A stretch of 17,574 nucleotides of DNA from Syntrophales bacterium (GCA_023231165.1 JALNVY010000024.1:1-17574), one strand, 5' to 3'; counted from the first letter of the stretch, positions 1 to 7,212 are shown. The notes: a model not told the origin generated them from the sequence alone. A program made the numbers and translations.

Positions 1-63
1 GGGGAGTTGAACCCCGGCTTCCGGCGTGAGAGGCCAGCGTCCTAACCACTAGACGATGGGACC
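1..63 (-). tRNA. tRNA-Glu (anticodon CTC), 3' end cut by window edge
   Basis: Read on the minus strand, the sequence begins GGTCCCATCGTCTAGTGG, a typical tRNA-Glu acceptor and D-arm start. A 5-bp anticodon stem (CTGGC/GCCGG, one G-T pair) encloses the 7-base loop CTCTCAC, with anticodon CTC at 28-30. The T arm GGGGTTCAACTCCCC starts at the window edge, so the 3' acceptor strand lies outside. The tRNA lies 56 bp downstream of gltX on the same strand, so the gene for glutamyl-tRNA synthetase sits beside a substrate tRNA. It is identified by eye from the cloverleaf and the Glu-like loop. Confidence 0.93.
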
Positions 64-82
64 ATGGTTGCGAGAGGAGGAG

Positions 83-111
83 TATCTATTCAATAATCTT
101 GCAATTGTCAA
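83..111 (-). promoter_or_regulatory. Candidate sigma-70 promoter for tRNA-Glu
   Basis: On the minus strand an exact TTGACA (106-111) is followed after 17 bases by TAGATA (83-88). The predicted start is near 76, about 13 bases before the mature tRNA 5' end at 63. No terminator-like hairpin separates gltX from the tRNA, so read-through from gltX is also possible. Confidence 0.5.
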
Positions 112-119
112 GGTGAAAA

Positions 120-1538
120 TCAGGGTGCACCGCCGTTGGCGATAAACTCCGCCGCCTTTTCAAGTCTTCTGACCACCCGCTCCTTACCGAGGGTGATCAT
201 GACATCATCGATTCCGGGACTGACAGTCTTGCCCGTCAGGGCCACGCGCAGGGGCTGGGCAATGATCTTTAGCTTCACACCCCTCTCTTCGGTGAAGCGA
301 CGTAGAAATTGCTCTATCCCCGTCTTTGAGTAATCCGCGCACTGAGGCAGTTCCCGGATGATTGCCTGCAAATGCTCCACGACCTCGGGCGTAAGAAATT
401 TTCCGGCCGCTTCGGGATCGTATGTCACCTCGTCGGCAAAGTAAAACTGCCCGCTATCGGCCATCTCGACCAGGGTCTTGGATCTGCTCCGCAAGTCATC
501 TACGGCATGGTTCAGGAAGTCCTGATCCGAAACGTCCAGTTCTTTGGCAGTCCAGAAAGGCTTTACACACTCCACAAGCCGCTCCAGGGAATATTCTTTT
601 ATATAGTGGGCATTCAACCAGAGGAGCTTTTCGGGATTAAATATCGCCGCCGATTTACCAACGGTATTCAGATCGAAGAGATCAACCAGCTCGGTCATGG
701 AAAATATTTCCTGATCCCCGTGGGACCACCCCAACCGGACCAGATAATTAACCAGGGCTTCGGGCAGGTATCCCATGTCCTTGTAAGCCATCACCGACGT
801 GGCCCCATGGCGTTTACTCAATCTTGCCTTGTCTGACCCCAGGATCATCGGTACATGACCGAAATGGGGCACCTCGTAACCGAGGGCCTCATAGAGGAGG
901 ATCTGACGGGGCGTATTGTTGACATGATCATCCCCGCGGAGGACATGAGTTATTCCCATCTGGGCGTCATCCACAACCACGGCAAAATTGTAAGTGGGGT
1001 AGCCGTCAGCCCTTTCGATCACAAGATCATCAAGTTCTTCATTACTGAAGTTAATCGCCCCTTTAATCACGTCATTGACAATGGTCACCCCGTAATCGGG
1101 GCAACGGAAGCGGACAACCGAATCGGCCGATCTTGTCCTTCCCTTTTCGCGGCAAGCGCCATCGTACTTGGGTTTCCTACCCGTCTGCAGAGCAATTCTT
1201 CTCTTTTCTTCGAGTTCCTCGGGAGAACAGGTACAGTAGTAGGCCTTTTTTTCATCAATAAGCTTCTCAACCAACTCACGGTGGATATCGACACGCTGGG
1301 CCTGATAAAAGGGCCCCTCATCCCATCCCAGACCGAGCCAGGTCATGGCGTCAAGAATCGCCTGGGTAGATTCCTCTGTGGACCTTATCTGGTCCGTGTC
1401 CTCAATGCGGAGGATGAACTTACCCTGGTGATGACGGGCATAGAGCCAATTGAACAGGGCGGTCCTTGCCCCCCCTACATGAAGATACCCCGTTGGCGAT
1501 GGGGCAAATCTTGTCCTGATTTCTTTATGTTGATCCAT
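120..1538 (-). CDS. gltX: Glutamyl-tRNA synthetase
   Basis: Cytoplasmic class I aminoacyl-tRNA synthetase that attaches glutamate to tRNA-Glu. The N-terminus carries RTRFAPSPTGYLHVGG, the HIGH-type ATP-binding signature (HVGG at about residues 20-23). The second signature, KARLSKR (KMSKS type), lies near residue 240. A Cys-x-Cys with a later Cys in the region around 100-140 resembles the zinc-binding segment of bacterial GluRS. The length of about 472 residues is normal. I chose the ATG at 1538, which has the purine-rich AGAAG and GGGTG upstream; a GTG at 1544 would add two residues. It is transcribed away from the DUF177 operon and toward tRNA-Glu. The sequence cannot show whether it also charges tRNA-Gln (non-discriminating), which is common in related bacteria. 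Confidence 0.97.
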   Translation of the reverse strand: MDQHKEIRTRFAPSPTGYLHVGGARTALFNWLYARHHQGKFILRIEDTDQIRSTEESTQAILDAMTWLGLGWDEGPFYQAQRVDIHRELVEKLIDEKKAYYCTCSPEELEEKRRIALQTGRKPKYDGACREKGRTRSADSVVRFRCPDYGVTIVNDVIKGAINFSNEELDDLVIERADGYPTYNFAVVVDDAQMGITHVLRGDDHVNNTPRQILLYEALGYEVPHFGHVPMILGSDKARLSKRHGATSVMAYKDMGYLPEALVNYLVRLGWSHGDQEIFSMTELVDLFDLNTVGKSAAIFNPEKLLWLNAHYIKEYSLERLVECVKPFWTAKELDVSDQDFLNHAVDDLRSRSKTLVEMADSGQFYFADEVTYDPEAAGKFLTPEVVEHLQAIIRELPQCADYSKTGIEQFLRRFTEERGVKLKIIAQPLRVALTGKTVSPGIDDVMITLGKERVVRRLEKAAEFIANGGAP

Positions 1539-1569
1539 AATCACCCGCTTCTGAATAAATTGATGATGT

Positions 1570-1599
1570 CTTATAGGTTTGGCCGTCGATGTTTGTCAA
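1570..1599 (-). promoter_or_regulatory. Candidate sigma-70 promoter for gltX
   Basis: On the minus strand an exact TTGACA (1594-1599) and TATAAG (1570-1575) are separated by 18 bases. The predicted leader before the ATG at 1538 is only about 25 bases, which leaves no room for a T-box or other large leader RNA. Confidence 0.6.
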
Positions 1600-1621
1600 G
1601 TCAGATTTCAAGAAATTATTC

Positions 1622-1650
1622 TTGACATCGCGATGGTTTTATAATCTAAT
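1622..1650 (+). promoter_or_regulatory. Candidate upstream promoter of the DUF177-rpmF operon
   Basis: TTGACA (1622-1627) and TCTAAT (1645-1650) are 17 bases apart. A perfect TATAAT lies inside the spacer at 1640-1645, but it is only 12 bases from this -35 and probably is not paired with it. Confidence 0.45.
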
Positions 1651-1661
1651 TCCCCACTTTA

Positions 1662-1689
1662 TTGAACCTTATTATTTGACGATTATAAA
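1662..1689 (+). promoter_or_regulatory. Candidate downstream promoter of the DUF177-rpmF operon
   Basis: TTGAAC (1662-1667) and TATAAA (1684-1689) are 16 bases apart, giving a leader of about 43 bases before the ATG at 1739. This and the upstream candidate may form a tandem pair. Another TTGACA at 1711 is too close to the start codon to be useful. Confidence 0.4.
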
Positions 1690-1738
1690 ATCCAAAAGGC
1701 GTTCTCGAAGTTGACATGAACGGAATGAAGCAATAGTA

Positions 1739-2272
1739 ATGAAAATCAATATAAACAACATCCCCGAGGAGGGGCTGGACATCCGGACAACCAAGGACCG
1801 GAATTGGCTGCAGTCTATCTTTGGCGGCGTGGGTGAAAGTGATTTTACACTGGACGAAATTCATATAACATGTAACGTAAGAAAATTACAACAATCCGTT
1901 TTTCTTAATGGCGCCATTGAAACCGTCATCCATATGGCCTGTTCAAGATGTCTGGAGACGGCCATGCTGCCTATTAGTGCTCCTTTTCGTTATACCCTTG
2001 TGCCGGCTGCGCCTGAGGAGAACCGGGAAGAGATAGAATTAAGTGAAGAAGACCTGGAATACGGGTACTATGAAGGGGAAATCGTGGATTGCGATCCCCT
2101 GATTTATGAGCAAATCGTCCTCCAGATACCCATTAAGGTTCTCTGTATGGAAGATTGCCGGGGTTTGTGCCCCGACTGTGGGACCAATCTTAACCTCGAG
2201 GCGTGCGACTGCCCATCTGACCGCATCGACGAGAGATTGGCCGTTTTGAAAAAGCTGAAACTGACGTCGTGA
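1739..2272 (+). CDS. yceD: DUF177 / YceD family protein
   Basis: A 177-residue protein of the DUF177 (YceD) family, usually encoded just before rpmF. In E. coli the family has been linked to 23S rRNA maturation, but its molecular role here is inferred only from family and position. A Cys pair lies in the middle (CSRC), and the C-terminus has the diagnostic cluster at about C136, C140, C144, C147, C156 and C158 (with the G-L-C-P-D-C-G core), which looks like a metal-binding knuckle. The central stretch is acidic. The ATG start gives the expected N-terminal I-P-E-E-G-L motif. The Shine-Dalgarno sequence is weak (GGA about 14 bases upstream). It is the first gene of the plus-strand operon, 28 bp before rpmF. 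Confidence 0.9.
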   Translation: MKININNIPEEGLDIRTTKDRNWLQSIFGGVGESDFTLDEIHITCNVRKLQQSVFLNGAIETVIHMACSRCLETAMLPISAPFRYTLVPAAPEENREEIELSEEDLEYGYYEGEIVDCDPLIYEQIVLQIPIKVLCMEDCRGLCPDCGTNLNLEACDCPSDRIDERLAVLKKLKLTS

Positions 2273-2300
2273 ATAAACATTATTTAAGAGGATAACAACC

Positions 2301-2486
2301 ATGCCAAACCCAGTAAAAAGACATTCCCGAACGAGGAGAAACAAGAGGAGATCCCATGATTTTCTAAGCTCACCGGCCATCTCCCTTTGCCCCCAGTGTG
2401 GTGAGAATAAAATGCCCCATCGTGCCTGTGCCAAATGTGGCACTTACAAAGGCCGAGAAGTACTCTCGCTGGTAAAGACAGCCTAA
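2301..2486 (+). CDS. rpmF: 50S ribosomal protein L32
   Basis: A 61-residue L32 of the large ribosomal subunit. The N-terminus is the classical P-N-P-V-K-R followed by a very basic stretch, and two CxxC pairs (CPQC and CAKC) form the zinc ribbon of the C+ type of L32. The length is normal. An AGAGGA ribosome-binding site lies about 8 bases upstream of the ATG. In most relatives the next genes are plsX and the fab genes, but here a fabG fragment follows. Confidence 0.97.
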   Translation: MPNPVKRHSRTRRNKRRSHDFLSSPAISLCPQCGENKMPHRACAKCGTYKGREVLSLVKTA

Positions 2487-2596
2487 GCTCGGCGTCAAGC
2501 GCCAAGCCCAGGAAAAGATCAACTTGGCCAGGGGGGAGTGCTCTTTTCTTTCAGATATATGTGGGGCTTTGCCGTTTCGATGTGGCCGATCATCTG

Positions 2597-2797
2597 GCCG
2601 TGGTGCCAGGATCAATTGAAACGGATATGACGGCTGATTTTCCTAAAGACCTCAAAACGTATCCGGGAGAAGAAATCCCGCCGGCAAGACTGGGAACCCC
2701 GGAAGATGTTACAGGGCTGGTCTCGTTTCTTGCTTCGGGAGAAGCCGCTTATATTACCGGTCAAGTCATCCGCGTTAACGGCGGATTGTGTATGTAA
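2597..2797 (+). pseudogene. fabG: C-terminal remnant of 3-oxoacyl-ACP reductase (FabG)
   Basis: The last 66 codons of a FabG-type short-chain dehydrogenase: V-V-P-G-S-I-E-T-D-M, then R-L-G-T-P-E-D-V, A-Y-I-T-G-Q-V and a terminal V-N-G-G. These match the final quarter of FabG (about 245 residues in E. coli). The Rossmann nucleotide-binding glycine motif and the Ser-Tyr-Lys catalytic residues lie upstream of this segment in the family and are missing. The open frame continues upstream to an ATG at 2435 inside rpmF, but residues encoded at 2435-2596 do not resemble FabG and no ribosome-binding site supports a start. It lies 40 bp before acpP, the normal place for fabG, so it looks like the right end of a deletion or a misjoin. 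Confidence 0.85.
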
Positions 2798-2837
2798 TCG
2801 GAACCATCATCAATTAACTATTCAGGAGGAAAAGAAT

Positions 2838-3074
2838 ATGGCGCTTGAGACAAAGGTCATTGAAATCATCATGGAACAACTGGGAGTTACCCGGGAAGAG
2901 TGTGTGCCGGAGGCATCATTTGTCGATGATCTCGGGGCGGATTCCCTGGACATCGTCGAACTCATCATGGAAATGGAAGAGAATTTCGGCATTCAGATCT
3001 CCGATGATGAATTGGATAAAATTCGCACCATACAGGACGTTATTGACTTCCTGAAAACCAAAGGGGTAAAGTAG
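2838..3074 (+). CDS. acpP: Acyl carrier protein
   Basis: A 78-residue acidic acyl carrier protein that holds growing fatty-acyl chains on a phosphopantetheine arm. The attachment serine is Ser36 in G-A-D-S-L-D. Helix II (L-D-I-V-E-L-I-M-E-M-E) and helix III with T-I-Q-D-V follow as expected. The ATG is preceded by a strong AGGAGGA (2824-2830) 7 bases away; the open frame runs further upstream but this start gives the canonical N-terminus. It lies between the fabG remnant and fabF, the usual acpP location. Confidence 0.97.
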   Translation: MALETKVIEIIMEQLGVTREECVPEASFVDDLGADSLDIVELIMEMEENFGIQISDDELDKIRTIQDVIDFLKTKGVK

Positions 3075-3101
3075 GATCGTTCATTCACCGGGAGTCAATC
3101 A

Positions 3102-4346
3102 TTGAAAAGACGCGTATTGATCACAGGCCTCGGGGCGCTGACCCCTGTGGGGAATAGTGTCGGGGAAGCATGGGAGGGCGTCTGTTCGGGACGTTCCGGC
3201 ATCGGACCCATCACAAGATTTGACTGTTCTGCCCATGAAACAAAGATAGCCGGTGAAATCAAGAATTTCGACCCTCTTGTCCATGTAAACAAGAAAGAGC
3301 TGCGCAGATATGACGATTTCATCGTCTATGCCCTGGCTGCCGCCGATATGACCATGGAGGACGCTGCCCTGAGCATTGGGACCGATCAGGCCGAACGCGC
3401 CGGAGTCATTATCGGCTCGGCAATCGGAGGCCTTCACACGCTTGAAAAGGAGAAGGAAAACATCCTCCGGGCCGGTCCTCGGAAAATCTCTCCTTTTGCG
3501 ATCCCCGCCGCCTTGGCCAACCTGGCCGCCGGCCATGTGTCCATCCGTTATCACCTTAAAGGACCTATTAACTGCCCCGTCACTGCCTGCGCCTCCGGTA
3601 CTTATGCCATTGGGGATGCCTTCCGGATGATTGCCTGGGACTATGCGGATGTCATGGTGGCGGGCGGCGTTGAGGCCGTGGTCTGTCCCTTGGCTATAGG
3701 CGCTTTTAATGCCATGCGGGCACTGTCCAAACGTAATGACGACCCGGAAAGGGCCAGCCGCCCCTTTGACACTGACAGAGACGGCTTTGTCTTATCCGAA
3801 GGCTGTGGTCTCTTGATCCTCGAGGAATATCATCATGCCCTGAACCGGGGGGCAAAAGTTTACGCGGAAATCGCCGGCTACGGCATCACCAGCGACGCAT
3901 TTCACATGGCGGCTCCGCCTCCCGGTCATGAGGGGGCGGTCCGCTGCATGACCGCTGCCTTGCGTGATGCAGCAATGCTACCTGAGGAAATCGACTACGT
4001 CAATGCCCATGGTACCTCGACGCCCCTCAATGACATCTATGAAGCCGAGGCAATCAGGACCGTCTTCGGAGACCATGTTTCCCGTCTCCTGGTCAGCTCC
4101 ACCAAATCCATGACCGGACACATGCTGGGCGGCGCGGGAGGTGTAGAAGCCGTCTTTTCCGTAAAGGCGATTGAGGAAGGCATTGTCCCGCCGACGATCA
4201 ATCTCCATCACCCCGACCCGGCAGCGGGGGCGCTTGATTTTGTTCCCAATATAGCCAGAAAAAAGGACGTCCGGACGGTTATGTCCAACACCTTCGGCTT
4301 CGGCGGCGCCAATGCCGTCTTAATCTTAAAAAAGTTTGAGCCATGA
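3102..4346 (+). CDS. fabF: 3-oxoacyl-ACP synthase II (beta-ketoacyl-ACP synthase)
   Basis: The 414-residue condensing enzyme that extends acyl-ACP with malonyl-ACP in fatty-acid synthesis. The full catalytic triad is present at the same numbers as in E. coli FabF: Cys163 in T-A-C-A-S-G-T, His303 in N-A-H-G-T-S-T and His340 in T-G-H-M-L-G. The C-terminal N-T-F-G-F-G-G-A-N-A motif is also intact. The start is TTG at 3102, chosen because GGGAG (3090-3094) lies 7 bases upstream and the protein then begins K-R-R-V-L-I-T-G-L-G. The gene follows acpP by 27 bp and its TGA overlaps the next start (ATGA), so it is likely translationally coupled to rpiB. Confidence 0.97.
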   Translation: MKRRVLITGLGALTPVGNSVGEAWEGVCSGRSGIGPITRFDCSAHETKIAGEIKNFDPLVHVNKKELRRYDDFIVYALAAADMTMEDAALSIGTDQAERAGVIIGSAIGGLHTLEKEKENILRAGPRKISPFAIPAALANLAAGHVSIRYHLKGPINCPVTACASGTYAIGDAFRMIAWDYADVMVAGGVEAVVCPLAIGAFNAMRALSKRNDDPERASRPFDTDRDGFVLSEGCGLLILEEYHHALNRGAKVYAEIAGYGITSDAFHMAAPPPGHEGAVRCMTAALRDAAMLPEEIDYVNAHGTSTPLNDIYEAEAIRTVFGDHVSRLLVSSTKSMTGHMLGGAGGVEAVFSVKAIEEGIVPPTINLHHPDPAAGALDFVPNIARKKDVRTVMSNTFGFGGANAVLILKKFEP

Positions 4347-4825
4347 TGGGAAAAATAATTATTGCCGCCGATCACGCCGGTTTCCTTTTGAAAGAAGAAG
4401 TTAAATCTTTCCTTTCCCACCAGGGATGGATCGTGGTAGACGAGGGAACCGGCGATGAAAGTCCGGTGGACTATGCCGATTACGCCGCCGCCGTGGCAGG
4501 AGGGATCTCTTCCGGCCAATATGAACGGGGTATCCTTGTCTGCGGCTCCGGCGCCGGGATGTCAATTGTCGCCAACAAATTCCCCGGGGTCCGGGCAGCC
4601 CTCAGCTTGAACGAAGAGATGGCCGCCTTGAGCCGCTGCCATAACGACAGCAATATTCTCGTTCTTGCCGGTAGAATGACGAACAGTGACCAAGCCTTGA
4701 GGATCGTTACGACATGGTTGCAAACCCCCTTTGAAGGAGGGCGTCATCAGCGCCGCATTGATAAGATAAGGGCAATTGAACAAAAACTGACGAAAACGGG
4801 GTCAGACTTACTTATTGACATTTAA
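4343..4825 (+). CDS. rpiB: Ribose-5-phosphate isomerase B
   Basis: A 160-residue RpiB / LacAB-family isomerase that interconverts ribose-5-phosphate and ribulose-5-phosphate. Visible family marks are A-D-H-A-G-F near the N-terminus, the active-site Cys67 in L-V-C-G-S-G-A-G-M-S, the S-R-C-H-N-D segment and the C-terminal F-E-G-G-R-H-Q-R-R-I. The first ATG overlaps the fabF stop; a second ATG one codon later (4346) is equally possible. The family normally ends soon after the R-R-I segment. Here the last nine residues (T-G-S-D-L-L-I-D-I) and the TAA stop are encoded by the left half of a 60-bp palindrome, so the native C-terminus seems to have been replaced. The catalytic core is intact. Confidence 0.95.
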   Translation: MMGKIIIAADHAGFLLKEEVKSFLSHQGWIVVDEGTGDESPVDYADYAAAVAGGISSGQYERGILVCGSGAGMSIVANKFPGVRAALSLNEEMAALSRCHNDSNILVLAGRMTNSDQALRIVTTWLQTPFEGGRHQRRIDKIRAIEQKLTKTGSDLLIDI

Positions 4826-4856
4826 GCTTAAATATCAATAAGTAAGTCTGACCCCG
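4797..4856. repeat. Nearly perfect 60-bp palindrome (REP/MITE-like element)
   Basis: Two exact 22-base arms (4797-4818 and 4835-4856, outer end CGGGGTCAGAC / GTCTGACCCCG) flank a 16-base centre. The centre holds the palindrome ATTTAAGCTTAAAT (4820-4833). Only the pair 4819/4834 (C opposite A) breaks symmetry, so about 29 of 30 positions pair. The left arm is translated as the end of RpiB and the centre gives its stop codon. The right arm ends 6 bases before the AGGAGG of glyA. As RNA it would form a long hairpin between rpiB and glyA, but there is no T-run after it, so intrinsic termination is not supported. The end sequence suggests a dispersed palindromic repeat; this is inference from one copy. 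Confidence 0.85.
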
Positions 4857-4872
4857 ATACACAGGAGGATTC

Positions 4873-6141
4873 ATGACATCATTATTTAAGACCGATCCGC
4901 AGGTTGCAAAGGCCATCTGGGAAGAAACGGCCAGGCAGGCCGGTAAACTGGAAATGATCGCTTCGGAAAACTTCGTCAGCGAAGCGGTCCTCGAGGCCCA
5001 GGGATGCATCATGACCAATAAGTATGCCGAGGGCTACCCGGGCAAACGCTATTACGGGGGATGTGAGTATGTCGATATCGTGGAAACCCTGGCCATCGAA
5101 CGCTGTAAAAAGCTCTTCGGTGCCGACCATGTAAACGTCCAGCCCCATTCGGGAACCCAGGCCAACATGGCGGTATATTTTGCCGTTCTCCAGCCGGGAG
5201 ACACTATCCTCGGCATGAACCTCTCCCACGGCGGGCATCTATCCCATGGCAGTCCGGCCAATTTTTCCGGGCGGCTCTACAACGTCGTCGCCTACGGCGT
5301 CTCCCGGGAAAGCGAAACCATCGACTTCAACGAGGTCGAATCCCAGGCTAAAAAACATAAACCCAAGCTGATCGTCGTGGGAGCCAGCGCCTACCCGCGG
5401 ACCATCGATTTTAAAAAATTCAGGGAGATTGCCGACATGGTCGGGGCAGCGATCATGGCCGACATCGCCCATGTCGCCGGTCTTGTAGCCACAGGGCTTC
5501 ATCCTTCCCCTGTGCCCAGCTGCGAATTTGTCACCTCGACGACCCACAAGACCCTCCGGGGACCCCGCGGGGGTCTGATCATGTGCAAACAGGATCGCGC
5601 TGCCGTGATCAACAGCCGTGTCTTCCCGGGGATGCAGGGCGGCCCGCTGATGCATGTAATCGCTGCTAAGGCCGTCGCCTTCCAGGAGGCCCTGTCGGCA
5701 GATTTCAAGGACTATCAGATGCAAATCGTCAAGAACGCCCATGCCTTGGCCGAAGCCCTCGTCACAGAGGGATTCCGCCTTGTCTCCGGAGGCACCGACA
5801 ATCATCTGATGCTCGTTGATCTGACGGACAAAGGCATTACCGGCAAAGACGCCCAGGAGGTTCTTGATCAGGCAGGAATAACCGTCAATAAGAACGGTAT
5901 CCCCTTTGATACCCAGGGACCACAGATCACCAGCGGTATCCGCCTGGGAACGCCGGCCCTCACCACGAGAGGCATGAAGGAAGAACAGATGAAGATCATC
6001 GCCGGTTTTATCGCCCGGATTCTCAAGGACATTAAGAACCAGGAAAAGATTCGGGAAATCCGCAGCAGCGTACAGGATCTCTGCGGAAAGTTTCCCCTGT
6101 ATCCGGAACGATTGGCAAAATCAGATTTTGAAAACCGATGA
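4873..6141 (+). CDS. glyA: Serine hydroxymethyltransferase
   Basis: A 422-residue PLP-dependent enzyme that converts serine plus tetrahydrofolate to glycine plus methylene-tetrahydrofolate, the main source of one-carbon units. The PLP lysine is Lys226 in the motif T-T-H-K-T-L-R-G-P-R-G-G. Other signatures are M-I-A-S-E-N-F-V near residue 33, N-K-Y-A-E-G-Y-P-G-K-R-Y-Y-G-G, and N-V-Q-P-H-S-G-T-Q-A-N. The length is typical. A strong AGGAGG (4863-4868) sits 4 bases before the ATG. It follows the palindrome at the rpiB end and precedes dCMP deaminase, as in relatives. Confidence 0.98.
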   Translation: MTSLFKTDPQVAKAIWEETARQAGKLEMIASENFVSEAVLEAQGCIMTNKYAEGYPGKRYYGGCEYVDIVETLAIERCKKLFGADHVNVQPHSGTQANMAVYFAVLQPGDTILGMNLSHGGHLSHGSPANFSGRLYNVVAYGVSRESETIDFNEVESQAKKHKPKLIVVGASAYPRTIDFKKFREIADMVGAAIMADIAHVAGLVATGLHPSPVPSCEFVTSTTHKTLRGPRGGLIMCKQDRAAVINSRVFPGMQGGPLMHVIAAKAVAFQEALSADFKDYQMQIVKNAHALAEALVTEGFRLVSGGTDNHLMLVDLTDKGITGKDAQEVLDQAGITVNKNGIPFDTQGPQITSGIRLGTPALTTRGMKEEQMKIIAGFIARILKDIKNQEKIREIRSSVQDLCGKFPLYPERLAKSDFENR

Positions 6142-6310
6142 AATTACAACAGGTCGGGGAAAACCGGGGGAACCATTCACATTCCTTCATAGAAAAGGCG
6201 TTTGTTCCTCATTTTCCCTTTTCCGAAGGCCCAAGTGGTCCCCTGACTGCCAATAAAAGATGACAACCGAAATGAGTCAAGAAAAAGAGCTTACAGCAGG
6301 GGACGGTAGA

Positions 6311-6751
6311 TTGGAACGGCCATCATGGGATGAATATTTCATGAACATCGCCGGCCTGGTGGCCAAACGCTCAACCTGCATCCGCAGGCAGGTTGGCGCC
6401 GTCCTCGTACGGGATCGGCGCGTCCTGACCACGGGATACAACGGCGCCCCGACGGGGCTCAAGCACTGCCTTGATCTGGGATGTCTGCGCAAGCAGCATA
6501 ATATCCCCTCGGGGGAACGCCATGAACTATGCCGGGGCCTCCACGCCGAGCAGAATGCCATCATCCAGGCCGCCCTGCACGGGGTAAGCATCAAGGATGC
6601 CGTTCTTTACTGTACTAATCATCCCTGCATCATCTGCGCAAAGATGATCATCAACGCCGGCATCCGCTCCGTCCTGATCCAGGATGGTTATCGCGATACC
6701 ATGGCAGAGGAGATCCTCCAAGAGGCGGGGGTAGAGGTGCATCCGACATGA
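6311..6751 (+). CDS. dCMP deaminase (ComEB-like cytidine deaminase family)
   Basis: A zinc-dependent deoxycytidylate deaminase that likely converts dCMP to dUMP for dTMP synthesis. The zinc and catalytic motif H-A-E-Q-N-A-I (His78, Glu80) and the P-C-I-I-C pair (Cys106, Cys109) are intact. I chose TTG at 6311: AGGGGA lies 7 bases upstream and the product begins M-E-R-P-S-W-D-E-Y-F-M, which resembles the start of B. subtilis ComEB. An in-frame ATG at 6260 would add 17 residues unlike the family and has no ribosome-binding site. The TGA overlaps the nrdR ATG by the ATGA arrangement. The 118-169 bp upstream of the gene (from 6142) holds no other recognisable element. Confidence 0.9.
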   Translation: MERPSWDEYFMNIAGLVAKRSTCIRRQVGAVLVRDRRVLTTGYNGAPTGLKHCLDLGCLRKQHNIPSGERHELCRGLHAEQNAIIQAALHGVSIKDAVLYCTNHPCIICAKMIINAGIRSVLIQDGYRDTMAEEILQEAGVEVHPT

Positions 6752-7212
6752 AATGCCCCTTTTGCCATAACGGTGAGAACCGCGTTATTGACTCCCGAAT
6801 CAGCAAGGACGGAAGCGCCATTCGTCGTCGGCGCGAATGCCTGGGTTGCAATAAGCGCTTCACCACCTACGAGGTAGTCGAGGATGTTCTGCCCATGGTC
6901 GTCAAGAAGGACGGACGGCGGGAACCTTTCGATCGGATGAAGATCCGCAATGGACTAATCAAGGCCCTGGAGAAACGACCGATCAGTGTAGATGAGATCG
7001 ATGGCGTCGTGGATCAGGTCGAACGGGCATGTCAGGAAAGCATGGGCAAGGAAGTCCCCTCTTCCATGATCGGGGAAAAGATCATGGAAGAGCTGCAAAG
7101 ACTCGACGCGGTGGCCTATGTCAGGTTCGCATCGGTTTATCGGCAGTTCCGGGACGTTAACGATTTCCTTGATGAACTCAAGGATTTGCTGAATGTAAAA
7201 AAGGATGGCTGA
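6748..7212 (+). CDS. nrdR: Transcriptional repressor NrdR
   Basis: A 154-residue regulator that represses ribonucleotide reductase genes in response to ATP/dATP. The N-terminal zinc ribbon has Cys3, Cys6, Cys31 and Cys34 (C-P-F-C and C-L-G-C), followed by R-F-T-T-Y-E and an ATP-cone domain from about residue 48 (V-K-K-D-G-R-R-E-P-F-D). The length is normal. It overlaps the deaminase gene by 4 bases, with GAGGTG upstream as its ribosome-binding site. No clear NrdR box was seen near any gene here, and no ribonucleotide reductase gene is in the window, so its targets lie elsewhere. Confidence 0.97.
   Translation: MKCPFCHNGENRVIDSRISKDGSAIRRRRECLGCNKRFTTYEVVEDVLPMVVKKDGRREPFDRMKIRNGLIKALEKRPISVDEIDGVVDQVERACQESMGKEVPSSMIGEKIMEELQRLDAVAYVRFASVYRQFRDVNDFLDELKDLLNVKKDG

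Noticed and set aside
831..840. GTCTGACCCC, same as the end of the 60-bp palindrome
   Set aside because: It encodes the conserved G-S-D-K-A-R-L-S region of gltX on the minus strand and has no matching arm nearby, so it is a chance match.
855..1625. 256-codon plus-strand open frame antisense to gltX
   Set aside because: gltX on the minus strand is intact with all family motifs. The antisense frame has no recognisable motif or ribosome-binding site and is a codon-bias shadow.
1640..1645. Perfect TATAAT as the -10 for the TTGACA at 1622
   Set aside because: The spacing is only 12 bases. The TCTAAT at 1645 with a 17-base spacer is the better partner.
2435..2797. 120-codon frame read as a complete gene fused to the FabG tail
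   Set aside because: The first half overlaps rpmF in another frame, has no FabG similarity and no ribosome-binding site. Only the last 66 codons are FabG-derived, without catalytic residues.
6142..6259. Possible small gene, NrdR box or terminator between glyA and the deaminase gene
   Set aside because: No open frame with a start signal, no NrdR-box-like sequence and no hairpin with a T-run could be found.
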